A stretch of 64,000 nt of DNA, taken from NCBI GenBank assembly GCA_009829735.1, contig CM020619.1, positions 17,551,816-17,615,815 on the forward strand. Direction: 5' to 3'. The stretch's first letter is position 1. Every line of letters starts with the position of its first letter. The notes under the pieces were generated by a model. That model was not told the origin of the DNA. It did not search any database and worked only from the letters and a program-made list of their open reading frames with translations. Shown here in pieces: positions 12,173 to 21,204 of this stretch. Source of the stretch: Pyropia yezoensis. Its lineage: Eukaryota > Rhodophyta > Bangiophyceae > Bangiales > Bangiaceae. Both the position numbers and the translations under genes were made by a program.

Positions 12173-12382
12173 GTCCGAGCCTCGGATTGGCCGATTGGCA
12201 GGCCACGACGACTGTTTCCGTGATTGAACTCAAAGTCACGTTTTTCGAGATCAAGATTTTGACGAGCACAAAAAGTCACACGTCACGTGGTCGTTGCAAT
12301 CCGGGCCCGTCGGCGAACCACGTGCTCCATGGTACCATGGCACCTGCCGCGTGGCCTGTCATCCAGCTGTCAGAAAAGCACT

Positions 12383-13023
12383 GACCAAGGGGCTCCCGGC
12401 GGTCAAGGCGTACCGGTCGCGGGGCCAGGCGGGGACTACATGAACCAAGAGGAGCCGGGTGCGGGACGGTCGTACGCTGTGGCCACGCTGCCAATAAGGA
12501 CCGTGGACGTGTCGGCCCCGATGAGAGCATGGCCACGAGCGGACCGACGGGAACAAGACGGACGTGGTGCTCATGGGCTCCCGCACCAAGGTGATGGCTC
12601 GGACGGGCAACGGTCAAGGGATCCCATGCAGTACGGCAAGAGGGTCAAGTGCAAACAGGCTCGCCGGACATCAGGGTCCGTCAAGGGAACAAGGGGCAAC
12701 CAGGTGACTATGGAACACGGGACCAAGGAGTCAACTAGTACAACGGGACCACGAGGAACAAGTCAGGGCAACGGTGGAAAAGGTACAAGGAGCACCAGGT
12801 ACCAACGGGAACCAAGGTGAGCTCCGCAGGAACGTCGGACAAGGCACCCGCCCGCGGGGCAAGGTACCCTGTGCACCAACGTATGATGGGCACCGACCGG
12901 CAAGAGGGGCACAGTCGAGGTCAGCAAGGACCCACGCCAAGGTCATGGTGGGGGGTGCCGGCCGCACCATCCACTACCGACGAAGGCGTCCAAGGTCGTA
13001 CGGGGTCGTGGGGGGAGAGGCGT
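12383..13023 (+). pseudogene. Decayed collagen-like (Gly-X-Y) tract, copy 1
   Basis: The plus strand carries runs of Gly-X-Y triplets spread over all three frames: GAPGGQGVP near 12390, GNKGQPGDYG near 12688 and GAPGTNGNQGE near 12790. The codons are rich in GGx, CCA/CCC, CAA and AAC, unlike the surrounding GC-saturated DNA. Stops and frame changes interrupt the pattern, so it looks like the remains of a collagen-like gene or a chance-amplified CAAGG/ACCAAGG repeat. I cannot tell its source. Confidence 0.45.
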
Positions 13024-13349
13024 GAGTGGGATTTGGCGTAAGCAACATCGGCGTTGCAACACCAGATAGTAGTAAATTCTTGATCCCACAATCTTGCAAC
13101 ACCTCTAATCCGCTCCCACGCCCGGGAAGAAGATGCGACGTAGCCGACTTCGATGCCGTGTCTTGAGCATCAGTGGTTCACGCGTATTCGATCGTACAGC
13201 CTCATCGTAACGTTGTTTTAGTGGAACAGGTGACGCTATTTGACGCCTTGATTCTTGCACACCGGGTAGTGCTTCTGGAGTTCTAGTTGTCTCCCGGGGG
13301 CGATGTTTACACTACAGGAACCATGGATATTTTCTTTTTATATTGCTAT

Positions 13350-13806
13350 GTGCCGAATTTCGGCCGATCCGAACAAGAACACAAGCACATGAACACGAGG
13401 TTGGGCCAATGGCGTGCCGGTGTCCGGGAAGAAACCAATAGCGTGCCGTGGCGCTGAGATCCCTGGAAGCACTTCATTGGCTGCGGTGACTGTGAGTCTC
13501 GAACTGAACGCTGATTCGTCGAAACACTTCTGTATTCTCGTCCGATCTCGGTCACATCTTCTCCGGCAAATGCGGCGTCCCCAGCAGGTCTCAAGAGATC
13601 AGTTGTGCAGCTGGCAACTGGTGCCGATGTCGTCGGGAAATCTCCTGGAAATCTCAGATCCTCCGTTTGCTCTTAAACGGACACCCATGCGGAGCAGACA
13701 TTTATCGGAGGGGAACCAGCTGTGGTCAGTGGGCCTCATCTGAGGCGTGCCATTGGTCATCTGCAGTTTGTATGTGTTCCTGTCCGGATCGGACAGAATT
13801 GGGCAC
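13350..13806. mobile_element. Short TIR element (about 457 bp), copy 1
   Basis: The left end, starting GTGCCGAATTTCGGCCGATC, is similar to the reverse complement of the right end, which starts GTGCCCAATTCTGTCCGATC. The match continues imperfectly for about 40 bp through GAACAAGAACACA / GAACAGGAACACA. There is no transposase frame inside, so it looks like an old non-autonomous DNA element. Target-site duplication is not clear. Confidence 0.55.
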
Positions 13807-13834
13807 TCAGCGATGCTTCACCCTTTCTACGATA

Positions 13835-13950
13835 GTGCGTCCCGTACATAGTAGACGTGCTTGTGTCGTGAATCATGTCATGTATCGGCCACTGGACCAA
13901 TTGAACGCACACTGCACGACCCGTGCACGTCCACTTTTTACGAGACGCAC
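13835..13950. mobile_element. 115-bp MITE with GTGCGTCCCGTA termini, copy 1
   Basis: Begins GTGCGTCCCGTA and ends TTTTTACGAGACGCAC. Its middle contains TATCGGCCACTGGACCAAT. A cleaner member of the same family is at 60454-60568, where the inverted ends match over about 24 bp with one mismatch. The duplicated copy is at 33020-33134. Confidence 0.75.
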
Positions 13951-14820
13951 AAGAAATATCCTGATGCTGGCCGTTTGAATGTCGTGCGCAAGCTCACCAC
14001 ACGCATAATCGATAAACAACGCAGGAAAAGTGCAGCGTGGACGTAGGAATATTTACAGACAGAGCACGAACTCGTCAAGATACATGCGATCGGTTCGACA
14101 GCCAAGCAATCATTTTAAAAAAATGGAAGTGCTGCTCCGACGTCGCAGAAATGATGGTGATATTACCAGAATGTTGCTCTTCTCCCAATTTTGTACAATG
14201 TGGAAAAGAGCAGTATTGTGGAACAAGAGCGTGCGAGCCCTTTGAATCGAACGAATACGGGCTTTCAGCCAATAAAATAATGCTTTGGATTCCCGTTGTT
14301 CCTGTTCACGTCGGCCAAAATGAGGAGAGCAGCGGTAGATGTGAAATGCGCGCCAAATCAGCTTGATGAGCGTAATAGATAACGCCTAACACCAAATTGC
14401 TGCATCAGACAATTAAGCGTCCCGTTCTGACGCATGGACGCCTTTTTATTCTTGAGGGCGCTCTTCAATCTCGTTGGCAATGCCATCTGTTCTGAACAAG
14501 CACGAGCGGCACATGAGCGCTCTCAGATGCAGAAGACCACGTGAGACGTGGTGCAATCTTCTCATGACCATTTATTCTTTGTCTACGTGCACATGTTGTG
14601 CAGGATCGTACCTTGGAAAACCAGCCGGTGGGTCCTGCGCAGCGCAGGTCAATCATTTTGAGGGATGGCACCACGGCAATAGCATGCAACGTATTCTCGT
14701 CATCTTACGGCATGTTGGGAACTGCAAGTACTAAAGCGCTGCTTGAAGGGAATTGAATCTGCCATTGTTTTTATTGAACAAGTATTGTAGCAAATGCTCA
14801 GACGCCACGGATATCTGCAC

Positions 14821-14912
14821 TTCTTCGTAGTATAGTGGTATTTCGCAGGCGAGCTCATCTAGTATGCCCGCCTGTCACGCGGGAGACCCGGGTTCAATTC
14901 CCGGCGAGGAAG
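14821..14912 (+). tRNA. tRNA-Asp (GUC) with a 20-nt D-loop insertion (copy 1)
   Basis: Acceptor stem TTCTTCG / CGAGGAA (7 pairs, one G-T), discriminator G, anticodon arm CCCGC-CTGTCAC-GCGGG with anticodon GTC, T arm CCGGG-TTCAATT-CCCGG. The D stem GTAT...GTAT encloses 28 nt instead of the usual 8. Removing 20 nt after AGTGGT restores the canonical AGTGGTTA loop seen in other eukaryotic tRNA-Asp. A T5 Pol III terminator follows at about 14919-14923. Ectopic D-loop introns are known from nuclear tRNA genes of the red alga Cyanidioschyzon merolae, and that is the likely explanation here. Confidence 0.92.
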
Positions 14913-15040
14913 GGTCCATTTTTCGCTTTGGCGGCCCCTGTAGGAACGCAGCGTCCAGGGGGGCAACCCCAATCTGATCATTTGACAGCTTTTTAGAAGT
15001 GCTGTGTCTGCCTGGTGTGTGGCATGCCCCGTCCATAACC

Positions 15041-16463
15041 ATGGACGCCACCCTCCCCACCGCCTCTCCGTCCGCCCCCCTCCTTCATTCCCCCCACCCC
15101 CCCCCCCCGTTGCCGTCCTGCTGATCATTATTGACGGCCTGAGCGACACGGCGGTCGTCACCCTGGGCGGCGCCACCCCCCTCGCCGCGGCGGCGACGCC
15201 TACCCTGAGCCGCCTCGCCTCCCGCAGGACGGTGGGCCTTGTCGACCCGGTCGCCCCGGGCCTCGCATGCGGCAGCGACATCGCCCACCTGTTCCTGCTG
15301 GGCGTGCCGGCCGGTCCTGGTACGTTGCCGCCGCCGCGGGGGGGGCGGCGGCAACGTACCAGGGGCGGGGGGCGTTCGAGGCGACCGGCGCGAGCCTCCC
15401 CGTCCCCCGGGGGACGTTGCTTACAAGTGCGTCTACGCGTGTGTGGACGACGCGGGGGTGGTCCGCCACCGTCGGCTGCGCGGCGGTTTTACCACCGCCG
15501 ACGGGGGGGCGCTGACGCGGGCGATGGGGGGGCTCTCGCTCTCTTCCTTTCCCGACGTTCAGGTGTCGGTCGTCCAGGGGCGGTTGTGGGGGGGGTGCTC
15601 TCCTCGCTGGGCTTCCCGCTGGTGGCCGTGCCGGGGGCCGCGGGCGGCATGGGCAGTAACCTGCACGCCAAGGCCGCCGCCGTAGCACAACTGCTGTGTG
15701 CGCGGCAGGGGGGGGGCTGGCGGGCGCGGGGGGAGGCGGGGCGCGTGCGGAGGATGGAGAGCGGCGCCCTGGCCCGGGCTGTGTGTCTGGTGAGGGCGAC
15801 GACACTCCCGGCGGCGGCGTCAGTAGTGGCGACAGCGGAGGTGAAGGCGACGCCTGCGACAGTGTTGGCGGTGGCTACGCCTACGACTTTGGCATCTTCC
15901 ATGTCAAGGCGGTGGACGACGCGGGCCACGCCAAAGACGCCACCCTCGAGGTGCACACCCTGGAGCGCGTCCACGCCATATTTGCCACCCTGCTGGACTA
16001 CCTGGGCGCCGAGCAGCTTCGCGTGCCGCCTCCGCGGCTGCTCCTGAGACCGCCCCCCCCCCCCCGCCGACGACGCGGCGGACCCCCCCCACCCACCACA
16101 CGCCCGCCTTTCCCCCCCGCCACCCACCGGCGGGTGGCGCTGGTGCTCACCGGCGACCAATCGACGCCCCTGATGCGAGGGGACCACGTCGCGGAGCCGG
16201 TGCCACTGCTGCTCGTGACGAAGCGTCTCGAGGCTGGGGGAAGCGGCCCGCCGCCGTCGCCATCTGGAGGAGGGGGGGGCGGGGGCGGGTTTGGAGTGGG
16301 GACGGGATGCGGCGACATTGGCGGTAGCGGCGTCGCTGGCGCAACCGCGGCAGATGCTGCCACGACTACGTTTGACGACACGCCGCCGCGGCCGGCCCGG
16401 ACGGAGCACGTACGCGCGCGCCACCGTGGTGGGGAACCCTTCGCCGCCACCTCTGCCGTGCCC
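15041..16463 (+). CDS. apgM: 2,3-bisphosphoglycerate-independent phosphoglycerate mutase, archaeal type (copy 1, 3' part in gap)
   Basis: Interconverts 3- and 2-phosphoglycerate in glycolysis. From the ATG at 15041 the product reads VAVLLIIIDGLSDTAVV (metal-binding DG-x-x-D), ATPLAAAATPTLSRLA and GSDIAHLFLLG (catalytic Ser). Then, in another frame, YQGRGAFEATGASLP, and later FGIFHVKAVDDAGHAKD, a metal-site motif of the alkaline phosphatase superfamily. The conserved blocks lie in different frames, and the frame changes fall at a G8 run in a hairpin (15316-15363), another G run near 15590 and a C run near 16055. Homopolymer errors are the simplest explanation; introns are possible. The gene is cut by the N gap and its complete version is at 34218. 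Confidence 0.8.
15316..15363. other. Perfect 20-bp inverted repeat inside apgM
   Basis: CCTGGTACGTTGCCGCCGCC, an 8-nt G-rich loop, then its exact reverse complement. It sits between the codons for the catalytic GSDIAHL block and those for YQGRGAFEATG, and reading frame is lost inside it. The same structure is at 34494-34541. Confidence 0.9.
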
Positions 16464-16963
16464 NNNNNNNNNNNNNNNNNNNNNNNNNNNNNNNNNNNNN
16501 NNNNNNNNNNNNNNNNNNNNNNNNNNNNNNNNNNNNNNNNNNNNNNNNNNNNNNNNNNNNNNNNNNNNNNNNNNNNNNNNNNNNNNNNNNNNNNNNNNNN
16601 NNNNNNNNNNNNNNNNNNNNNNNNNNNNNNNNNNNNNNNNNNNNNNNNNNNNNNNNNNNNNNNNNNNNNNNNNNNNNNNNNNNNNNNNNNNNNNNNNNNN
16701 NNNNNNNNNNNNNNNNNNNNNNNNNNNNNNNNNNNNNNNNNNNNNNNNNNNNNNNNNNNNNNNNNNNNNNNNNNNNNNNNNNNNNNNNNNNNNNNNNNNN
16801 NNNNNNNNNNNNNNNNNNNNNNNNNNNNNNNNNNNNNNNNNNNNNNNNNNNNNNNNNNNNNNNNNNNNNNNNNNNNNNNNNNNNNNNNNNNNNNNNNNNN
16901 NNNNNNNNNNNNNNNNNNNNNNNNNNNNNNNNNNNNNNNNNNNNNNNNNNNNNNNNNNNNNNN
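16464..16963. other. Assembly gap (500 N)
   Basis: Exactly 500 N, a conventional placeholder length, so the true distance is unknown. It marks where copy 1 of the large duplication is joined to the sequence upstream of copy 2. Confidence 0.99.
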
Positions 16964-19092
16964 ACCAGCCCCACAGGTCCCATGGAGAGCCTACAAATTT
17001 AATTTGGGGGGCAATTTCTATATTGTATATTTTTATGTTTGAATGCAGTCGATCCTGGACCTTACTTATATTATTACTTTATCAACGTTGATTAAACGAA
17101 ATAAACCTAAAACACTAAAATGTATTGATTTCATGTACCTATTAATCAAGTCAAAATCAAAAAAACGGTACGTTTTTGCCAACCATGCGCTGGAGGGGGG
17201 GGTGCCTGCGGGCATACAGTCACACGATCGGCACAGAAAGGTGGCGGACCAATTTTTCGATAAGCCGTCAGAGAGAGGAGTGATCTCCTCAAGTTCTGCT
17301 GAGTTATGTATCTGAGTGGGGCTGGCAACACGCACAAGTACATATGTGTAGGCTTTCGTTTCACGCCCTTTTCATGGTTGGAAGGTCACGTTTCAAGTGA
17401 TCGCATGCACGTTCTACGTGATCACTCACCACACACCAGCAAAAAAGAGGGCGTACGTTGGTCTGGGGTGTGACTTCACGCCATCGTTACGGCGATTGCG
17501 GGAAAACCCTGTGCCATTCATGCCTTCATAACAGCCGAGGGGGTGGGTCCTGCAGGGCACCCGACGGTCCGCCCGCGAGCCCGCTGCCTCTCGTACGGCG
17601 CCCCCTTTCGTCCGCGCCACATGATCGGCGGGAGCCAGTTTGCTTCTGCGCGCTTCAGCGCCGTCGCAGTGCGTGAGATGGTTCCGCTGCGGGAAGTGCA
17701 CCACCATTCTCATTCATCTCCTTCCTCCGCGCACATGTACTTTCCACGGGGGAAGCGCACCACCATTCTCCGACTCCTCCTACCTCCGCGCACGTGCACT
17801 CCCTACGGAAGCAGACAACTACCAGATCTGCTGGAGGCAGCAGATAAATACTTCGTAAAACGGGGAGTTTTGTCTTGAATGTGTATTTTTTCGGTAACCG
17901 GTTCTGCTCTGCACGGTCGACCGCACGGCGCGCAGCACGACCGACGGGCGGGCGACTGACGGTGCGATCGCCGGCCGCCAGCGCGGCGGCGAGCGCCACG
18001 ACCACCCACCACGCCTGCGTGGACCCTTCCCGCGCCGCTGGCCGCCCTCGCCGGGCGCGCCACCGCAGCCGACGGACGCCCCCCTTTCCTGTTTATTCGG
18101 GGGGGCCGACGGACGGCCCCCCTTCCGGTGCCTTCTACCGCTGCGGTGCTATCACTCCTGCCTGGCCGCCGCCCCGCTTCCACCCCCGGCTGCCGCCACC
18201 GGCGCGGCGCCCGTTGGCGCAGCGGGCGCAACCTGGGGCTTGGCGGGACGGGCGCGGGCGAATGCGCACCGCGCGCACGGCGGCGCGGCCTGGCCCGCGC
18301 GCCGACGGCGCGGCCATGCTGACACTGGGCAGCACGGTCGCGCGCCCACGGGCGCGCACGCCGCTGCCGCGGCGGCCACTCACTGGCACCCTGCGCGAGC
18401 CGGGCGCCCGCCCCTTGCGGCGGCAACGACCTGGCGGCGCGACGCGGCGGCGACTACAAGGGCGCCGCCGGGAGCTGCCCGCCGCCGACCACCTCGGTCG
18501 GCAGCGCTCATCTCTTCTCGCGCACCCGCCCCACCCACCCTTGGAGTACGAGCAGCACGGACGGCTCGAGGGTCAACACGCCCATCTTCTTCTGTTTTTC
18601 TACCACCTGCGCGTCCTCTGCGCGGCGGCGCCCGCGGGCGCCACCGGCGGGACCACGCGACACGCTCCTCTCCAAGGACACGTCTGGCCTGGAGGCGGTC
18701 GGCAGCCAACGCCGCCCGCGCCAAGGCCCCGACGGCCGAGAGCACGAGCACATGACCGCCCACGCGGTCGTCATTTGTACCTGCATCGTATCTTTGTATG
18801 CATCGTCCGTAGGACCGGGCCTTCCGGTCAGTCGGCAGCCTTGGGGGTGCCTTCCTAGCCTACCTTGGAACATAAAAAGTCACGTTACTGGCGTCTCTTC
18901 CCCTCTCTACTCCTGGTTAGGTACCCAACGGGAGCATCACCGAGATCTGAGAAGACCACGACCCGAGGCCGCCTCTTTGACGCAAGAATGGCTTAAGTTT
19001 TACATTCTCCTCCAGGGCTTTCATTAATGCATAGATTAATCTATTACATTTGTATGATTGCATTCTCGATTCTTTCATTGCATTTCATAGTA
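16964..19092. other. Unique spacer between the two copies
   Basis: The first 500 bp are AT-rich, then composition rises to very GC-rich. A 328-codon plus frame (17875-18858) and overlapping minus frames are open, but none shows a domain I recognise. A minus frame from 18763 starts with a hydrophobic N-terminus (MGGHVLVLSAVGALARAALA) that could be a signal peptide, but support is weak. If the duplication were a true tandem, the same sequence would be expected to the left of the window. Confidence 0.5.
17691..17808. repeat. Tandem repeat, two units of about 59 bp
   Basis: Two imperfect units starting GGGAAGTGCACCACCATTCTC and GGGAAGCGCACCACCATTCTC, both running through CTCCGCGCAC to TACGG/CACGG. 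It occurs only in the unique spacer. Confidence 0.8.
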
Positions 19093-19292
19093 CAGTCAGT
19101 ATTGGGCATTGTCACGGCCCATGGCATGGCTGACACAACTGTATACCTTGCCCACCCCATTGCTATTTTTGGCAACGATCGACGTTTATCGCAGTGTGGA
19201 GGCCTCTGTAAGGCGATGATCGTCGATCGATCGTGACTGGGTATTGTCACGCGCGTGACAATACTCAGTCAAACAATACCCAATACTGACTG
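19093..19292. mobile_element. TA-flanked TIR transposon, complete left arm
   Basis: 200 bp from CAGTCAGTATTGGG to CCCAATACTGACTG with TA at 19091-19092 and 19293-19294. The reverse complement at 20399-20598 differs at only two positions that I can see, so the two arms are young or homogenised. The outer side of the arm starts CAGTCAGTATTGGGCATTG and the inner side CAGTCAGTATTGGGTATTG, so each arm also has its own short terminal inverted repeats. Confidence 0.88.
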
Positions 19293-19613
19293 TAAATGAG
19301 TAGTCACATGGACATTTTTCCACAATATGACAATTGTCATGCAGACTCCCGCAGTTGTCAGATCGCCGACGTCCGCCGGCCACGGCGTCGGCAGGTGCCA
19401 TCCTTTCAGCCGGACAACACCGCGCACACCGCCGTGTGTACCTGCGCGCCGGCGCTGTGTCAGACGAGAGGGGTAGCGGCACGGCGGAGGTGCCGGGTGG
19501 GAACTGCACAGTCACACACCCCGCATCAGGAGCACACCCCCCTCCCACCTACGTTCTGTCCTCGCCCCTCTCCATCAACCCCTACCCCCAGCCGCGGGCT
19601 CAACCCCCTTGCC

Positions 19614-20075
19614 ATGAACGGCCCCGCCTGGCACATCTCCCCTTCCTTAGTGACAGCGCACACACCGCCGGACCGACGTCGCCACCGTCGCTACCTTCCC
19701 CGCCGCCACTACAATCGACGCCGCCGCCACCGTCGCCACCGTCGCAAACATTGCCACCATCGCCTTTCCGCCTTATCGCGCTCGCTGCTGCTTGTAGTCG
19801 TTGTCGCTTACGCCGCGGCCGTGACGGCCACCGTGCTGGGGGCATGGCTCCCCAGCAACGGCGCGGTCCTGGAGCGTTTGCCACACATGCCCTCACCAGC
19901 CGCGCAAGCCATGAATGCCGCTGGTGGTCGCAGTGGTGGCGGCGAAGGAACGCGCGGCGGCGCTGCGTCGCTCTTGGTTGCGGGGGCACTCGCGATGTGT
20001 GTCGGGGCACTGGCGCGCAGGTGCCACGCAAGAACCGGGGGAGGTCAAGTCTTCCAGAAAATTAACGTGATTTAA
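19614..20075 (+). CDS. Possible small two-pass membrane protein, copy 2
   Basis: Same frame as in copy 1, with the same two hydrophobic stretches. One additional G in a G run near 20040 shifts the last codons, so the C-terminus reads ARTGGGQVFQKINVI. The change sits at a homopolymer and may be an error in either copy. Function unknown. Confidence 0.3.
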   Translation: MNGPAWHISPSLVTAHTPPDRRRHRRYLPRRHYNRRRRHRRHRRKHCHHRLSALSRSLLLVVVVAYAAAVTATVLGAWLPSNGAVLERLPHMPSPAAQAMNAAGGRSGGGEGTRGGAASLLVAGALAMCVGALARRCHARTGGGQVFQKINVI

Positions 20076-20398
20076 TGTATACATTTTTCCCGTGACAACC
20101 CTGCTTTGACGACCGAGTCAATCAATCTCGGCCTTATCATGTCTACAATGGTGATGGGAACTGCCGGCAGATACAAACTGCATCTCCCACTACATGCGTC
20201 CCGCACGATTTCCCAGACGCTTGTGGGAGAGGGGCGCGCCCGCCGGCGGCCCCCGACCAAGCCAGGGCGGTGGGGGCGAGCCGCTCGCCAGAGGGGGGGT
20301 CGCTCAACGGCACGTGCTGTCTGTACGTTGCTCCCATCCCGCCCGCCTCCATCCTCATGGGGGGGACCGGCCGCCGCGCCGCGCGGGATAGCTGGCTA

Positions 20399-20598
20399 CA
20401 GTCAGTATTGGGTATTGTTTGACTGAGTATTGTCACGCGCGTGACAATACCCAGTCACGATCGATCGACGATCATCGCCTTACAGAGGCCTCCACACTGC
20501 GATAAACGTCGATCATTGCCAAAAATAGCAATGGGGCGGGCAAGGTATACAGTTGTGTCAGCCATGCCATGGGCCGTGACAATGCCCAATACTGACTG
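20399..20598. mobile_element. TA-flanked TIR transposon, right arm, copy 2
   Basis: Reverse complement of 19093-19292, flanked by TA on both sides. Together the arms delimit 1506 bp. Confidence 0.88.
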
Positions 20599-21204
20599 TA
20601 TGTATGAAGGCCACGCGGCGCGGCGGCGGGTCCCCCTCTGCAAGGGATGCATGCGTGAGGAGAGAGGCCCGCCGCGTCACCCACTCCCGCTGGGAGGGGC
20701 GCGCGCCCCCCCCCCCACCCCGGCGGCGCCCACACCCGCGGCGCCCCCCCCCCCCCCCGCCCCCAAAACTGCCTCGCCCCCTCCCGCCACCGCCGCTCGC
20801 CGACGGCGGCCGCCCACCCACAGGGGCCACCCGATGGCCACCCGGCCACACCCGCCACCGCTGTCGGTGCAAGCGGCGGAAGGGGGGGGGTGGGCGGCGG
20901 GCAGGCAGGCACGGGGGGCTCGCGTCGGTCGGGGGGTGGGGTGCAACCGTGGGGGCCGCGCGGGGCGGGCGTGACCGCGGCCCCCCTCTTTGGCCGCGCG
21001 CCGCCCGCCCGCCCCCCCCTCCCGTCCACCCGTCACCCCCCCCCCGCTGTCGGCCGATAGGGCGGTAGGTAGGTAGGGACCCCCCCCCCACCGCCATACA
21101 TCGGCTCCCCCCGCCGCCCACCCCCCCCCCCGCCACTCCCCCCCCCCCCACGTGTCGCTGCGGCCCCCATCTACCACCGCCCCCCCGGCAGTGACCCACA
21201 CCGC

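Larger units (their letters stand above)
1..16463. repeat. Large duplicated segment, copy 1
   Basis: This whole stretch recurs in the same orientation at 19217-35648. Base 1 matches 19217 (offset 19216) and base 16463 matches 35648 (offset 19185), a net length difference of only 31 nt over about 16.4 kb. Differences seen by eye are almost all one-base gains or losses in G, C, A or T runs, with very few substitutions. Copy 1 leaves the window at its left end and runs into the N gap at its right end, so neither true boundary is visible. It is either a false duplication created during assembly (the same locus placed twice and joined by a gap) or a very young tandem duplication. Confidence 0.95.
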
